From the NCBI GenBank assembly GCA_038255145.1, contig JBBSLP010000044.1, positions 1 through 52,245 on the forward strand: a DNA stretch of 52,245 bases, read 5' to 3'. The stretch's first letter is position 1, and each line of letters opens with the position of its first letter. The stretch comes from WHTX01 sp038255145. GTDB taxonomy: Bacteria; Actinomycetota; Acidimicrobiia; Acidimicrobiales; CAIXPF01. This document shows positions 24,364 to 33,012 of the stretch, piece after piece. Under the pieces are notes generated by a model. The model ran no database searches. It was not told the DNA's origin and saw only the letters and a program-made list of their open reading frames with translations. Made by a program: the position numbers and the translations under genes.

Positions 24364-25893
24364 TCAGACCTCGGTTCGGGCCGGGACGGTCAGCTCAGCG
24401 ACCGTGCCCGGCCCGTCTTCGCGGTTGCGCATCGACATGTTGCCGCCGAGCTCGCTCTGCACCAGGGTGCGCACGATGGACAGGCCCAAGCCCCGGCTGC
24501 GCTCCAGCGCGAAGTCGGGGGGTAGGCCGACGCCATCGTCGGTGATGACGAGCCTGAGGCCACCGTCGTCCATGGACGCGAGCTCGATCTCCACCGTGCC
24601 CCGGGCCTGGTCCAGGCCCTCGGGGAAGGCGTGGTCGACCGCGTTCTGCAGCAGCTCGGTCAGCACCAGGGCCAGGGGCGTGGCCACGGCTGCGGGCAGG
24701 GTGAGGGCATCGCCGCTGATGCGGAAGTAGATGGGCCGGTCCGGCGAGACCAGGCTCTCCTCGACCATGCGCACGAGCGGACGGGCCACCTCGGCGAAGG
24801 GCAGGTCGTCGCTGGCCTCGCGCGACAGGGTCTCGTGGACCACGGCGATGGACCCGATGCGGCGCACGGACTCGTCGATGGCCTCGCGCGCCTCGGGCGA
24901 GGTGACCCGCCGGGCCTGGATGCGCAGCAGCGACGAGATGGTCTGCAGGTTGTTCTTCACCCGGTGGTGGATCTCACGGATGTGGGCGTCCTTGGTGACC
25001 AGCAGACGATCGAGCCGCCGCAGGGCGGACACGTCGCGCAGCAGCACCAGGTCGCCGACCACCCGGCGACGCTCGAGCAGGGGCACGCAGTAGGCCTGCA
25101 CCGCCGCCGCACTGGTGGGATCGGCCAGCTCGACCATGGCCGGGCTGCGGATCTGGTTGGCCTCGCGCAGGGCGCCGTCGTCGAGGCCCAGCTCGGTCAG
25201 GGTGCGACCGTTCACGTCGGCCACCACGCCCAGGCGGTGCAGGGCGGAGCTGGCGTTGGGCGAGCAGTAGCGCACCCGACCGGCCTCGTCGAAGAGCAGG
25301 GCGCCGTCGCCGACGCGGGGGCGGTCCTCGTGCACCGACGCCGTCTCGGGGAAGGGGAACTCGCCCAGGGTGATCATGCGGGCGAAGCGGTCGAACACCG
25401 ACAGGTAGGCGTTCTCCAGCTCACCGTGGTGGCGACCCACCGAAGGGGCCCACTCCCGGGACACCACGGCCACCACCCGGCCGCCGAAGCGCACGGGGAT
25501 GGCCAGGACGAGCACGGCTTCGGCCAGCCCGGGGCGGTGGGAGTCTCCGGCCACGATCTCCCCGCTGCGGTACGCCCGGTGGGTGACCGGCCGTTCCGAG
25601 GCGGCCACGTCCCCGCCCAGCAGGTCGGTGGGGTACAGGGTCTGGCTGGTCGACGGGCGCACCTGGCCGACCACGACGTAGCGCCGGTCGGCGGCCTCGG
25701 CGGCCACGGCACCGCCTGCGCCCCGTGTCCCCCCGGCGGCGACGTGCACCAGGGACTCGGGCACGTAGAGCAGCAGGTCGGCGAAGCACAGGTCGGCCAC
25801 GAGGTTCCACGAGGCCACCAGGCGCTGCAGGTGGGTCACCTCGGCCTGGCTCAGCCCGGTGCGGGCGCGGGCGAGCTCGGCCAGGGTCGACAT
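24364..25893 (-). CDS. pdtaS: PdtaS-type sensor histidine kinase
   Basis: 509 residues, soluble. Order: GAF-like PdtaS sensor domain (about 1-190), PAS-like domain (about 195-310, LLFDEAGRVRYCSPNASSAL), HisKA_2 dimerisation domain with EIHHRVKNNLQTISSLLRIQ (phospho-acceptor His) and a HATPase domain with ELLQNAVDHAFPEG (N box), ITDDGVGLPPDF (G1) and SRGLGLSIVRTLV (G2). In mycobacteria PdtaS phosphorylates PdtaR, an ANTAR antitermination regulator; no pdtaR is seen here. It is last in a probable minus-strand run from mrp, 47 nt after the ArsA-like gene. Confidence 0.92.
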   Translation of the reverse strand: MSTLAELARARTGLSQAEVTHLQRLVASWNLVADLCFADLLLYVPESLVHVAAGGTRGAGGAVAAEAADRRYVVVGQVRPSTSQTLYPTDLLGGDVAASERPVTHRAYRSGEIVAGDSHRPGLAEAVLVLAIPVRFGGRVVAVVSREWAPSVGRHHGELENAYLSVFDRFARMITLGEFPFPETASVHEDRPRVGDGALLFDEAGRVRYCSPNASSALHRLGVVADVNGRTLTELGLDDGALREANQIRSPAMVELADPTSAAAVQAYCVPLLERRRVVGDLVLLRDVSALRRLDRLLVTKDAHIREIHHRVKNNLQTISSLLRIQARRVTSPEAREAIDESVRRIGSIAVVHETLSREASDDLPFAEVARPLVRMVEESLVSPDRPIYFRISGDALTLPAAVATPLALVLTELLQNAVDHAFPEGLDQARGTVEIELASMDDGGLRLVITDDGVGLPPDFALERSRGLGLSIVRTLVQSELGGNMSMRNREDGPGTVAELTVPARTEV

Positions 25894-25940
25894 CCGAGCG
25901 ACAGGTTAACCCCCGTCCGGCCCCGTGCCCGGGGCCGGGG

Positions 25941-27134
25941 TCAGGCCCCGAGGAGGTCGCCCAGGGCCAGCAGCCCGCCCAGCTCGGCCAGGTCGCGGTC
26001 CACCAGTGGCACCCGCACGACCGTGGGTGCGCCGGTGCGGGCCAGGGAGGTGGCCCTCCCCTCCTGCTCGGCGGCGGTGGCCGCCAGGTTGTCGTAACCG
26101 TCGGCCACCTCGTCGAGGACCCGGGCCACGTCGCGGGCCGACGCTCCCAGGTCGCCGGCCAGCGTGGCCCCCAGGGCCGAGGACCCCTCCCGCAGGGCCC
26201 GGGCCGACGCCGCGGCCGCACCCGTGGCCAACGCCTCGGGCAGGGTGCGGTTGAGCACCAGACCGCCCAGGGCCAGGCCCCGGCGCCGCAGCTCGCCGCA
26301 GAACTGCTCGGCCTCGCGGGCCGGAGCCGGTTCCAGCGTCGTGACCACCAGGAACGTGGTGCCCGGGTCGCGCAGGGTGCGCTCGACGGCCACCGAGCGC
26401 TCGACGAAGCCGTCGTACATGGTGCGGAAGAGGATGAAGAACTCGGCGATGTCGGCCAGGAACTGGGCGCCCAGCAGCCGGTCGGCCACGGCCAGGAAGG
26501 GACGCGACGCCGCGGTGACCAGACGGGACCGGTAGGGGGCGATGAGCCAGCGCAGCAACCGGCTGGAGAAGAACTCGGCCATGCGGGCGGGGGCATCGAG
26601 GAAGTCGACGGCGTTGCGGCTGGGCGGCGTGTCCACCACCACCAGGTCGAAGCGACCGTCGACGTCGATCTCGTGGAGGCGCTCGGCGGCGATGTAGTCG
26701 TGGGAGGTGGCGAAGCGGGCGGTGATGTTGCGGTAGAGGGGGTTGGCGAGGATGGCGTCGCGGGTGCGGGCGTCGGGGGCGTGGCGGGCGACGAGGTCGT
26801 CCCACGACTGCTTGGTGTCCAGCATGGCCACCCACAGCTCCCCCTCGGCGTCGTCACCCAGGGCGGAGAAGCGGGCCGGGGGCACCCGCACCTCGACGTT
26901 GCCCAGCCGTTCCATGCCCAGGGCGCTGGCAAGGCGGCGGGCGGGGTCGACGGTCAACACCAGCACCCGCCGGGGGGTGCGGCGTGCGGCGGCGGCCCCC
27001 ACGGCCGCGGCCACCGTGGTCTTGCCCACCCCACCGGCGCCGCACGTCACCACCAGGCGGTGCCCGTCGAGGAGGGCGGCCAGCGTGGTGTCGGGGCCCC
27101 GGGGGACGGCGGCTCCCGCGCCGTCGGCGGCCAT
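25941..27134 (-). CDS. ArsA/Get3-like ATPase, Rv3680-type
   Basis: 397 residues. Deviant Walker A CGAGGVGKTTVAAAVG (about 32-47), LTVDPARRLASALG (switch region), FDLVVVDTPPSRNAVDFLDAP (Walker B), and TTLEPAPAREAEQF. Second of two adjacent ArsA-like genes, as in Rv3679-Rv3680, whose products form one complex in mycobacteria. No arsenite operon is present, so an anion pump is unlikely. The ATG overlaps the previous stop by 1 nt (TGATG). Confidence 0.88.
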   Translation of the reverse strand: MAADGAGAAVPRGPDTTLAALLDGHRLVVTCGAGGVGKTTVAAAVGAAAARRTPRRVLVLTVDPARRLASALGMERLGNVEVRVPPARFSALGDDAEGELWVAMLDTKQSWDDLVARHAPDARTRDAILANPLYRNITARFATSHDYIAAERLHEIDVDGRFDLVVVDTPPSRNAVDFLDAPARMAEFFSSRLLRWLIAPYRSRLVTAASRPFLAVADRLLGAQFLADIAEFFILFRTMYDGFVERSVAVERTLRDPGTTFLVVTTLEPAPAREAEQFCGELRRRGLALGGLVLNRTLPEALATGAAAASARALREGSSALGATLAGDLGASARDVARVLDEVADGYDNLAATAAEQEGRATSLARTGAPTVVRVPLVDRDLAELGGLLALGDLLGA

Positions 27135-28132
27135 CAGCCGAGCTCGTCGGCCAGGAAACCGGCCAGGGTCGCGGTCAGCGCGGGACCGTCGAGGCGGCCG
27201 AACTGCTCGGGTAGGTAGAGCACGGGGGTGCCGGGCAGGGCCTCACGCAGCTCGGCCAACTGCGACGCCGCCCGACGGCGCAGCCCGACGATGAGGCGGG
27301 CCGCTCCGAGGACGGCGTCGGTGCCCTCACCGGTCACCGCGGCCAGCGCGGCGGTGACCCCGGGATCTCCGAGCTGGTCGAACAGCTCTTCCTCCCGACG
27401 GTTGAAGAGCTCGGGCAGGACCCGGTTGGCCACCACCGCGGCCAGGTGGGCGGGGGTGCGGTTGGCGACGTCGGCGGCCAGCTCGATGGTCTCGGTGACC
27501 GGGAGCTCCTCGGGGGTGGTGACGATGACCACCCCGGTGCGCACCGGGTCGGAGAGGATGTCGAGCATCCACTCGGTCTGCCCCCGGATGGGGCCCACGT
27601 GGACCAGCTCCTTGATGACCTCGGGGGCGGCCAGGTGGGCGATCACGTGGCCCGAGGCGGGGGCGTCCGCTACCACCAGGTCGTAGTGGCGCTGGCGCAC
27701 CTCCCAGGCCAGCTTGCCCACCGACAGGATCTCCTTCACCCCCGGCGCGGCGTCGGCCACGAAGTCGAAGGTGCGGGCCAGGGGGCCCAACCGGGTGACC
27801 ACGGGGACGTGCAGGTTGAGCTTGAGGTACTCCCGCAACGACGCCTCGGTGTCCATGGCCATGAGCCACAGGTCCCGGCCTGCGGCCGTGGCCTCGAAGC
27901 CGCTCCGGGGCGCACCGATGGCGGCGGCGAGGTCGCCCTTGGCATCGACCTCGCAGGCCAGGGTGCGCCGACCCTGGGACGCGGCCAGCTGCGCCAGCGC
28001 CGCCGCCACCGAGGTCTTGCCCACCCCACCCTTGCCGGTCACGAACACCAGCTTGCGGTCGAGCAGGGTGCCCACCGCCGGCAGGGTCGTGCTCCCAGGC
28101 TGGGGTTCGGCCGCAGGCCGGCGCGTGGCCAT
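27134..28132 (-). CDS. ArsA/Get3-like ATPase, Rv3679-type
   Basis: 332 residues from ATG 28132. Walker A VTGKGGVGKTSVAAALAQLA, CEVDAKGDLAAA, YDLVVADAPASGHVIAHLAAP (Walker B). Partner of the following ATPase. An upstream start in the same frame would invade DUF3107, so ATG 28132, 10 nt after the DUF3107 stop, is used. Role in the host unknown; the pair is conserved across Actinobacteria. Confidence 0.88.
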   Translation of the reverse strand: MATRRPAAEPQPGSTTLPAVGTLLDRKLVFVTGKGGVGKTSVAAALAQLAASQGRRTLACEVDAKGDLAAAIGAPRSGFEATAAGRDLWLMAMDTEASLREYLKLNLHVPVVTRLGPLARTFDFVADAAPGVKEILSVGKLAWEVRQRHYDLVVADAPASGHVIAHLAAPEVIKELVHVGPIRGQTEWMLDILSDPVRTGVVIVTTPEELPVTETIELAADVANRTPAHLAAVVANRVLPELFNRREEELFDQLGDPGVTAALAAVTGEGTDAVLGAARLIVGLRRRAASQLAELREALPGTPVLYLPEQFGRLDGPALTATLAGFLADELG

Positions 28133-28142
28133 GGGCCGGCGC

Positions 28143-28376
28143 TCAGGCGCCGAAGCCCACCCGCCGCTCGCTGTCACTGGCACCGATCTCGACGTAGGCG
28201 ATGCGCTCGCTGGGCACGGCGATGGTCCGGCCGTTGCGGTCGATGAGCCACAGCACCGCTTCCTTGCCCGTGATGGCGTCGGCCACCCGGGCGCGCAGCT
28301 CCTCGGTGTCGGCGCTCGAGTCCATCTCGACAGAGATCTCTTTGGCGGTCTGGATCACACCGATGCGGACGTCCAT
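28143..28376 (-). CDS. DUF3107 family protein
   Basis: 77 residues. Matches the small actinobacterial DUF3107 family: VRIGVIQTAKEISVEMD, TGKEAVLWLIDRNGRTIAVP and AYVEIGASDSERRVGFG. One compact alpha/beta domain, no motif indicating catalysis. Lies between mrp and the ArsA-like pair, probably co-transcribed. Confidence 0.88.
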   Translation of the reverse strand: MDVRIGVIQTAKEISVEMDSSADTEELRARVADAITGKEAVLWLIDRNGRTIAVPSERIAYVEIGASDSERRVGFGA

Positions 28377-28439
28377 GGCACTCCTCGCCGGCTCGCCCCG
28401 AGGGCGCCGGCTGTCGAAGGTGGGGCGGGATGGGGCAGG

Positions 28440-29582
28440 TCAGAGCAGCTTGAGGCCCGCACTGTAGAACCGCTTCGGTCGCAGCTCGACGTCCAGTCGT
28501 TCAGCCAGGTGGGTGAAGGACCGTGCCGCCTCGCTGTCCGGAGCGGACACCACGATAGGTCGACCCACGTCACCGCCCTCGCGGAGGTCCGACACCAGGG
28601 GCACCTGACCCAGGAACGGGACCTCGAGGCGCTCGGCCAGCTCGCGGCCACCCCCGGCGCCGAACAGCTCGTAGCGCTTGCCGTCGTCCCCGGTGAACCA
28701 CGACATGTTCTCGATCACGCCGAGGAGCTGCAGGTTGACCTTCTGGGCCATGAACGCGGCCCGCTGGGCCACCCGCTGGGCCGCGGGCTGCGGCGTGGTC
28801 ACGATGACCATCTCGCTGCGGGGCAGGAACTGGGCCAGGGACAGGGCGATGTCGCCGGTGCCCGGAGGCAGGTCGACCAGCAGGTAGTCGGGATCGTCCC
28901 AGAACACATCGGTGAGGAACTGCTCGAGCGCCTTGTGCAGCATCGGGCCCCGCCAGATGACGGGCTGGTCCTCGCCGGCGAAGAAGCCCATGGAGATGCA
29001 ACGGACGCCGTGGGACTCGGGCGGGATGAGCATCTGGTCGATGACGACCGGGGGCCGGTCCACGCCCAGCATGCGGGGGATGGAGAAGCCCCACACGTCG
29101 GCGTCCACGATGGCCACCTTCTTGCCCCGCTGGGCCAGGGCCACGGCCAGGTTGGTGGTGACCGAGGACTTGCCCACGCCGCCCTTGCCCGAGGCGATGA
29201 GCAGGCACCGGGTGCGGTTGGAGGGGTCGGCGAAGGGGATGACCCGACCCTCGGCGTGGCCGTGGGTGGGGTTGGTGCCTGCGGTGGCGCCGGGATCACC
29301 GTGCACCAGCTCACGCACGGCGGCGCGCTGGGCGTCGTTCATGACGGTGAAGTCGACGTTCACCTCGTCCACGCCGGCCAGGGCGGTGACGGCCTCGGTC
29401 ACCCGGGAGGTGATCTCGTTGCGCAACGGGCAGCCGGCGACGGTCAGCGCGACCTGCACGGATACCCGCGGCAGCTCGATGCGCACGTCGCTGACCATGC
29501 CGAGGTCGACGATGGAGCGATGGAGCTCGGGGTCCTCGACAGGACGGAGCGCGTTGATGACGTCGTCGTGGTGGAGGGGCAT
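28440..29582 (-). CDS. mrp: Mrp/ApbC-type iron-sulfur cluster carrier ATPase
   Basis: 380 residues. N-terminal MIP18/DUF59 domain (VINALRPVEDPELHRSIVDLG, TVAGCPLRNEI) followed by a ParA-like domain: ASGKGGVGKSSVTTNLA (deviant Walker A), IVDADVWGFSIPRMLG, DYLLVDLPPGTGD (Walker B). It would bind and deliver [4Fe-4S] clusters to apoproteins. Unusual: after GVIENMSWF the CxxC that most Mrp/ApbC proteins use for the bridging cluster is absent (TGDDGKRYELF instead). ATG 29582 starts the domain; a SufR-like regulator is divergent 48 bp away. Confidence 0.92.
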   Translation of the reverse strand: MPLHHDDVINALRPVEDPELHRSIVDLGMVSDVRIELPRVSVQVALTVAGCPLRNEITSRVTEAVTALAGVDEVNVDFTVMNDAQRAAVRELVHGDPGATAGTNPTHGHAEGRVIPFADPSNRTRCLLIASGKGGVGKSSVTTNLAVALAQRGKKVAIVDADVWGFSIPRMLGVDRPPVVIDQMLIPPESHGVRCISMGFFAGEDQPVIWRGPMLHKALEQFLTDVFWDDPDYLLVDLPPGTGDIALSLAQFLPRSEMVIVTTPQPAAQRVAQRAAFMAQKVNLQLLGVIENMSWFTGDDGKRYELFGAGGGRELAERLEVPFLGQVPLVSDLREGGDVGRPIVVSAPDSEAARSFTHLAERLDVELRPKRFYSAGLKLL

Positions 29583-29613
29583 CGGGTGCTCCGGGGGGAT
29601 TTGCACTACGCCG

Positions 29614-29624
29614 ATAGGTAGAAT
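29614..29624 (+). promoter_or_regulatory. Predicted -10 region of the leaderless SufR-like transcript
   Basis: TAGAAT lies 6 nt before GTG 29631 (hexamer 29619-29624, preceded by GATAGG). No RBS. It sits in the 48-bp divergent mrp/sufR spacer, so a regulator bound here could affect both directions. Confidence 0.5.
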
Positions 29625-29630
29625 GCCGCC

Positions 29631-30428
29631 GTGGCCGAGCCGTCGAGCAACCGTCACGAGGGCCGAGGGGTGAACAGCGACCCAGGTCAGCCGGCGTTCG
29701 GGAACCCTACACCGGCGCTGAGCGCTACCGAGTTCGCATCCGCCGTCACCGCCATCTCGTCGGCCTTCGGCGATCCCACGCGCCGCGACGTGTTCCTCCA
29801 GGTCCACGAATCCGCCGACGGGGTGACCGCCGGCGAGGTGGCCACCCGCTTCCACCTGCACGTGAACGTGGCCCGCCACCACCTCGACAAGCTGGCCGGC
29901 GGCGGTTACGTCGAGGTCGTGGTCGACCGGGCCCGGGGCGCCGGAGCCGGTCGCCCCTCCAAGCGCTACCGGGCCGTGGCTGCCGAGCTGTCCGCACCCC
30001 TGCCCGTGCGCCACGACGAGGTCGTGCTCCAACTGCTGTACCGGGCCCTGGCCCTGCTGCCCACCGAACAGGCCGAGGCCCTGGCCGAGGAGGTCGGGGC
30101 CGAGCACGGTCGGGCCATGGCCGCGGCCATGGGCGACATGGGCGAGAGCCAGCGCTCGTTCCGGGCCTCGCTGCACCTGGTGGCCGACGCCATGACCGCC
30201 CACGGCTTCCACGCCCGGGTCGACGACTCCAAGCGCGACCAGTTGCGCATCGTGGCTGAGCACTGCCCCTTCGGCGGTGCCGACGTGGTCCACCCCGTGC
30301 TCTGCGCCGTGGACCGGGGCATGGTCAAGGGCATGTTGAGCGCCCTCTACGGCGATTCCAGCCCCGTGCTCGAGTCGTCCCGTCTCAGCGGTTCGGACGC
30401 CTGCACCACCAGCGTCGGCGCCAACTGA
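29631..30428 (+). CDS. SufR-like winged-helix Fe-S-sensing transcriptional regulator
   Basis: 265 residues. N-terminal winged helix (AISSAFGDPTRRDVFLQV, TAGEVATRFHLHVNVARHHL, GGGYVEV, GRPSKRYRA) and a C-terminal domain with three well-spaced Cys: EHCPFGG, HPVLCAVDRG and SDACTTS, as in SufR/Rv1460, where Cys residues bind a [4Fe-4S] cluster that controls Fe-S biogenesis genes. The usual fourth Cys is not obvious; a His or other ligand may serve. Divergent from mrp, an Fe-S carrier, which supports a regulatory link. GTG 29631 is inferred to be leaderless. Confidence 0.85.
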   Translation: MAEPSSNRHEGRGVNSDPGQPAFGNPTPALSATEFASAVTAISSAFGDPTRRDVFLQVHESADGVTAGEVATRFHLHVNVARHHLDKLAGGGYVEVVVDRARGAGAGRPSKRYRAVAAELSAPLPVRHDEVVLQLLYRALALLPTEQAEALAEEVGAEHGRAMAAAMGDMGESQRSFRASLHLVADAMTAHGFHARVDDSKRDQLRIVAEHCPFGGADVVHPVLCAVDRGMVKGMLSALYGDSSPVLESSRLSGSDACTTSVGAN

Positions 30429-30468
30429 TCACGCTGGCCTGCAGCTCCTCACGCCCTGCCTGCGGCCC

Positions 30469-31080
30469 TCAGTCACCCACGAAGCGTTGCTCGGTCCAGG
30501 GGTCGCCGTGGTTGTGGTAGCCGTTGCGCTCCCAGAAGCCGGGGCGGTCCTCGGACGTCAGCTCCAGGCCCCGTAGCCACTTCACCGACTTCCACAGGTA
30601 CAGGTGGGGGATGAAGAGCCGGGCGGGGAAGCCGTGCTCGGGCTCGAGGGGCTCGCCGTCGAAGGCGTAGGCCACCAGGGCGTCGTCACCGGTGGCGTCG
30701 GCCAGGTCCAGGTTGGCCGTGTAGCCGTACTCGGCGTGGGCCACCAGGTGGGTGGCGCCGGGCTCGGCGCCAGCCAGTTCCAGCAGGTCACGTACCCGGA
30801 CACCGCGCCACGTCGTGTCGAACTTGGACCACTTGGTGACGCAGTGGATGTCGGTGAGCACCTCGGTGGCCGGTAGCGCCGCCAGCTCGTCGAAGGACAG
30901 GTGGAGGGGCCGGCTGACCAGGCCCGTGATCTCGAAGTCCCACGTGGCCAGGTCGTAGCGGGGCACGTCGCCGACGTGGAGCACGGGGAAGCGGTCGGTG
31001 AAGTACTGGCCCGGGGGCAGGCGGGCGGTGTCGATGCCCCGCTCGGCCAGCTCGGACCGGTTCCGCTCGAAGAAGCCCAT
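30469..31080 (-). CDS. Sulfite-oxidase-like molybdopterin-dependent oxidoreductase
   Basis: 203 residues, matching the short oxidoreductase_molyb-only form (SUOX/MsrP fold without haem or dimerisation domain). WDFEITGLVSRPLHLSFDEL starts the fold, IHCVTKWSKFDTTW contains the Cys that ligates molybdenum, then GVRVRDLLELAG and GFPARLFIPHLYLWKSVKW. No signal peptide, so cytoplasmic. Substrate unknown; methionine sulfoxide reduction is the known role of the related MsrP, but that protein is exported. It lies 32 nt after the CcmI-like gene and may be transcribed with the ccm operon. Confidence 0.9.
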   Translation of the reverse strand: MGFFERNRSELAERGIDTARLPPGQYFTDRFPVLHVGDVPRYDLATWDFEITGLVSRPLHLSFDELAALPATEVLTDIHCVTKWSKFDTTWRGVRVRDLLELAGAEPGATHLVAHAEYGYTANLDLADATGDDALVAYAFDGEPLEPEHGFPARLFIPHLYLWKSVKWLRGLELTSEDRPGFWERNGYHNHGDPWTEQRFVGD

Positions 31081-31112
31081 GACGCCATGGTGCCCGAGGG
31101 CTGGCCGGGCGC

Positions 31113-31859
31113 CTAGCCGTTGGCCAGTTGGGTCTCGATCTGCTCCCGCAGACCGAACTGGGTGACCAGGTCCTTCATCAGCTGGGGTGGGTCGAGCGCA
31201 TCGAAGGCGGCCAGCTCGGCCTGGGCCTCGGCGGGCTGGCCGAGCTGCAGCAGGATCACGGCCCGGAAGGCCCGGGCATCGGGGTAGTCGGGATCGAGCG
31301 CCACGGCCTGGTCGAGGTTCTGGGCCGCAGAGGGCAACAGCCGGGCGTCGTTGGTCCGCACCAGGATCCACCCCCGGTAGGTGAGGGCCTCGACGCTGCC
31401 GGGGTCGCTCTGCAACACGCCGTCGTAGCACTTGACGGCGTCGAGCACGTCGGGGCCCGTGGCCAGCTCCAGGCACCGGGCCAGCTCGTTGCGCTGGGTG
31501 GTGCGGATGTCACCCGTGAGCCCGTCCTGGGACGTGCGGGTGCCCGACATGCGGGCCACGCCGAAGCCGGCCACCAGGGCGAACAGCGCCACCAGTCCCC
31601 CACCCAGCAGACGCTTGGGCCAGGACGACCGGGCCGGGCCCACCGATGGGGGCAGGGGATCGGTGTCCTCACCCCGCAGGGCCCGGGCCAGGCGGGCCGT
31701 GTAGCCGTCACGTAGGCGGGCGTGGTCGGCCGGGGACAGGTCCCCCGCCGCCAGCTCGGCATCGAGGTCGGCCAGCGAACGCTCCAGGAACTCGACCGAA
31801 CCCTCGTCGAGGTCGAGCGCACCGGTGGCCGTAGGGGCGTCGCCGTCGCCGGGGCTCAT
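31113..31859 (-). CDS. TPR protein, CcmI-like cytochrome c biogenesis component
   Basis: 248 residues. N-terminal helical region (FLERSLADLDAELAAGDLSPADHARLRDGY) as in CcmI/CycH, one membrane segment (about 84-103), then TPR-type helices (DAVKCYDGVLQSDPGSVEALTYRGW, AAQNLDQAVALDPDYPDARAFRAVI). CcmI delivers apocytochrome to the CcmFH ligase. Its ATG overlaps the ccmH stop by 4 nt (ATGA), so it is part of the ccm operon. The family is weakly conserved, hence the name is an inference from architecture and position. Confidence 0.8.
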   Translation of the reverse strand: MSPGDGDAPTATGALDLDEGSVEFLERSLADLDAELAAGDLSPADHARLRDGYTARLARALRGEDTDPLPPSVGPARSSWPKRLLGGGLVALFALVAGFGVARMSGTRTSQDGLTGDIRTTQRNELARCLELATGPDVLDAVKCYDGVLQSDPGSVEALTYRGWILVRTNDARLLPSAAQNLDQAVALDPDYPDARAFRAVILLQLGQPAEAQAELAAFDALDPPQLMKDLVTQFGLREQIETQLANG

Positions 31860-32386
31860 CGCCCGTCGCCCTCGCCGTGGCGGGTGGCCAGGTAGGACTC
31901 GACCAGCACCTTGTCCTCGTCGGTGGCGGTGACCTCGGCCGTGCGGTTCCAGCGCCGGAAGGTGGCGCCCAGGGCGGCGGCGGCGATGACGGCGGCCACC
32001 ACGGGGATGACCCAGATGAGGGCGCTGGGACCGGTGGCCGAGGGTCGCAGCAGGATGTCCTCGCCGAACTGGTTGGCCAGGTACGAGCGGATCTCGTCAT
32101 CGGTGCGCCCGGCGTCGACCTGGCGCACGATCTCGCCGTAGATGTTGACCGCGGCGGGGGCCTGGGACTGGGCCACGGACTCGCCCGCGCACTGGGGGCA
32201 GGCGATCTCCTCGGCCAACGCGTGGGCCCGCTCCCCCGCCGACTGGGCGCCACGGCCGGCGAAGGTGCCGAAGGCCAGCACCGAGACCACGACCACGGCC
32301 ACGAGGGCCCAGGACACGGCCCGGGCCTTGCGCCCCCGCCACACCGGCGCAGCGGGCACGGTGGACGCGGTGGTGGACGGGCTCAT
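31856..32386 (-). CDS. ccmH: Cytochrome c maturation protein CcmH
   Basis: 176 residues. Membrane segment near 24-44, then the CcmH domain with EEIACPQCAGESVAQSQAPAA: CPQC is the redox-active pair that keeps apocytochrome CxxCH reduced. LRPSATGPSALIWVIPVV leads into a second membrane helix, followed by a short cytoplasmic tail. ATG 32386 overlaps the stop of the preceding ccmG-type gene (ATGA). Confidence 0.92.
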   Translation of the reverse strand: MSPSTTASTVPAAPVWRGRKARAVSWALVAVVVVSVLAFGTFAGRGAQSAGERAHALAEEIACPQCAGESVAQSQAPAAVNIYGEIVRQVDAGRTDDEIRSYLANQFGEDILLRPSATGPSALIWVIPVVAAVIAAAALGATFRRWNRTAEVTATDEDKVLVESYLATRHGEGDGR

Positions 32387-33012
32387 CCTCCGTCCGCCTG
32401 TCGCTCGAGGTCGTTGATGATGCCGTCGAGGGCGTCGGCCGTGACCCCGCCCTTGATCTTGCCCACCACGATGCCGTTGGGCGCCACCAGCACCGACTCG
32501 GGCACCCCGGTCACGGCCCATCCCACGGCTGCGGACCCGTCGTCGTCGACGAGCACGGGCCAGGTACCGCCCTGGGCGGCGAAGAACGAGGCCACGTTGG
32601 CCGTCTCGTCGTTGAACACCACGCTGAGGAGCACGGCATCCCCGGCGGCCTGGTGGCGGGAGGAGAAGGAGATCAGCTCGGGGTGCTCCTGCACGCAGGG
32701 CGGGCACCAGGTGGCGAAGAAGTTCACCACCACCCAGCTGCCCCGGTAGTGGGTCAGGTCCACGGTGCCGCCGTCGAGGCCCGTGCCCGCCAGCTCGGGG
32801 GCGGCCCTGCCGTCGAGGGGACTGGCGGTGATGGGCCCGTCGCTGTCCCCGCCCAGGCCGGCCACGAACACGGCCATCAGCCCCACCAGCACCACGCCCA
32901 CGGCGATGGCGCTCCAGCGCGCCGCGTGGGAGGGAGCGGCCCGAGGGGGGGCAGCCGGGGGTCCGGGCGGCGGCGGGGGATCGGCCACGGTCGAGGTGCT
33001 GTCGACGGTCAC
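32383..33012 (-). CDS. ccmG: CcmG/TlpA-type thioredoxin-fold thiol-disulfide reductase
   Basis: 209 residues. Pro/Ala-rich N-terminus, one membrane anchor (about 35-55), thioredoxin fold with VVVNFFATWCPPCVQEHPEL (WCPPC active site) and VTGVPESVLVAPNG (cis-Pro). It reduces CcmH/apocytochrome outside the membrane. GTG 33012 overlaps the ccmF stop by 4 nt (GTGA), and its own stop overlaps ccmH. Confidence 0.9.
   Translation of the reverse strand: MTVDSTSTVADPPPPPGPPAAPPRAAPSHAARWSAIAVGVVLVGLMAVFVAGLGGDSDGPITASPLDGRAAPELAGTGLDGGTVDLTHYRGSWVVVNFFATWCPPCVQEHPELISFSSRHQAAGDAVLLSVVFNDETANVASFFAAQGGTWPVLVDDDGSAAVGWAVTGVPESVLVAPNGIVVGKIKGGVTADALDGIINDLERQADGG

Noticed and set aside
25941..28132. Arsenical resistance operon
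   Set aside because: Two ArsA-like ATPases but no arsB, arsC, arsR or arsD; context fits the actinobacterial Rv3679/Rv3680 pair.
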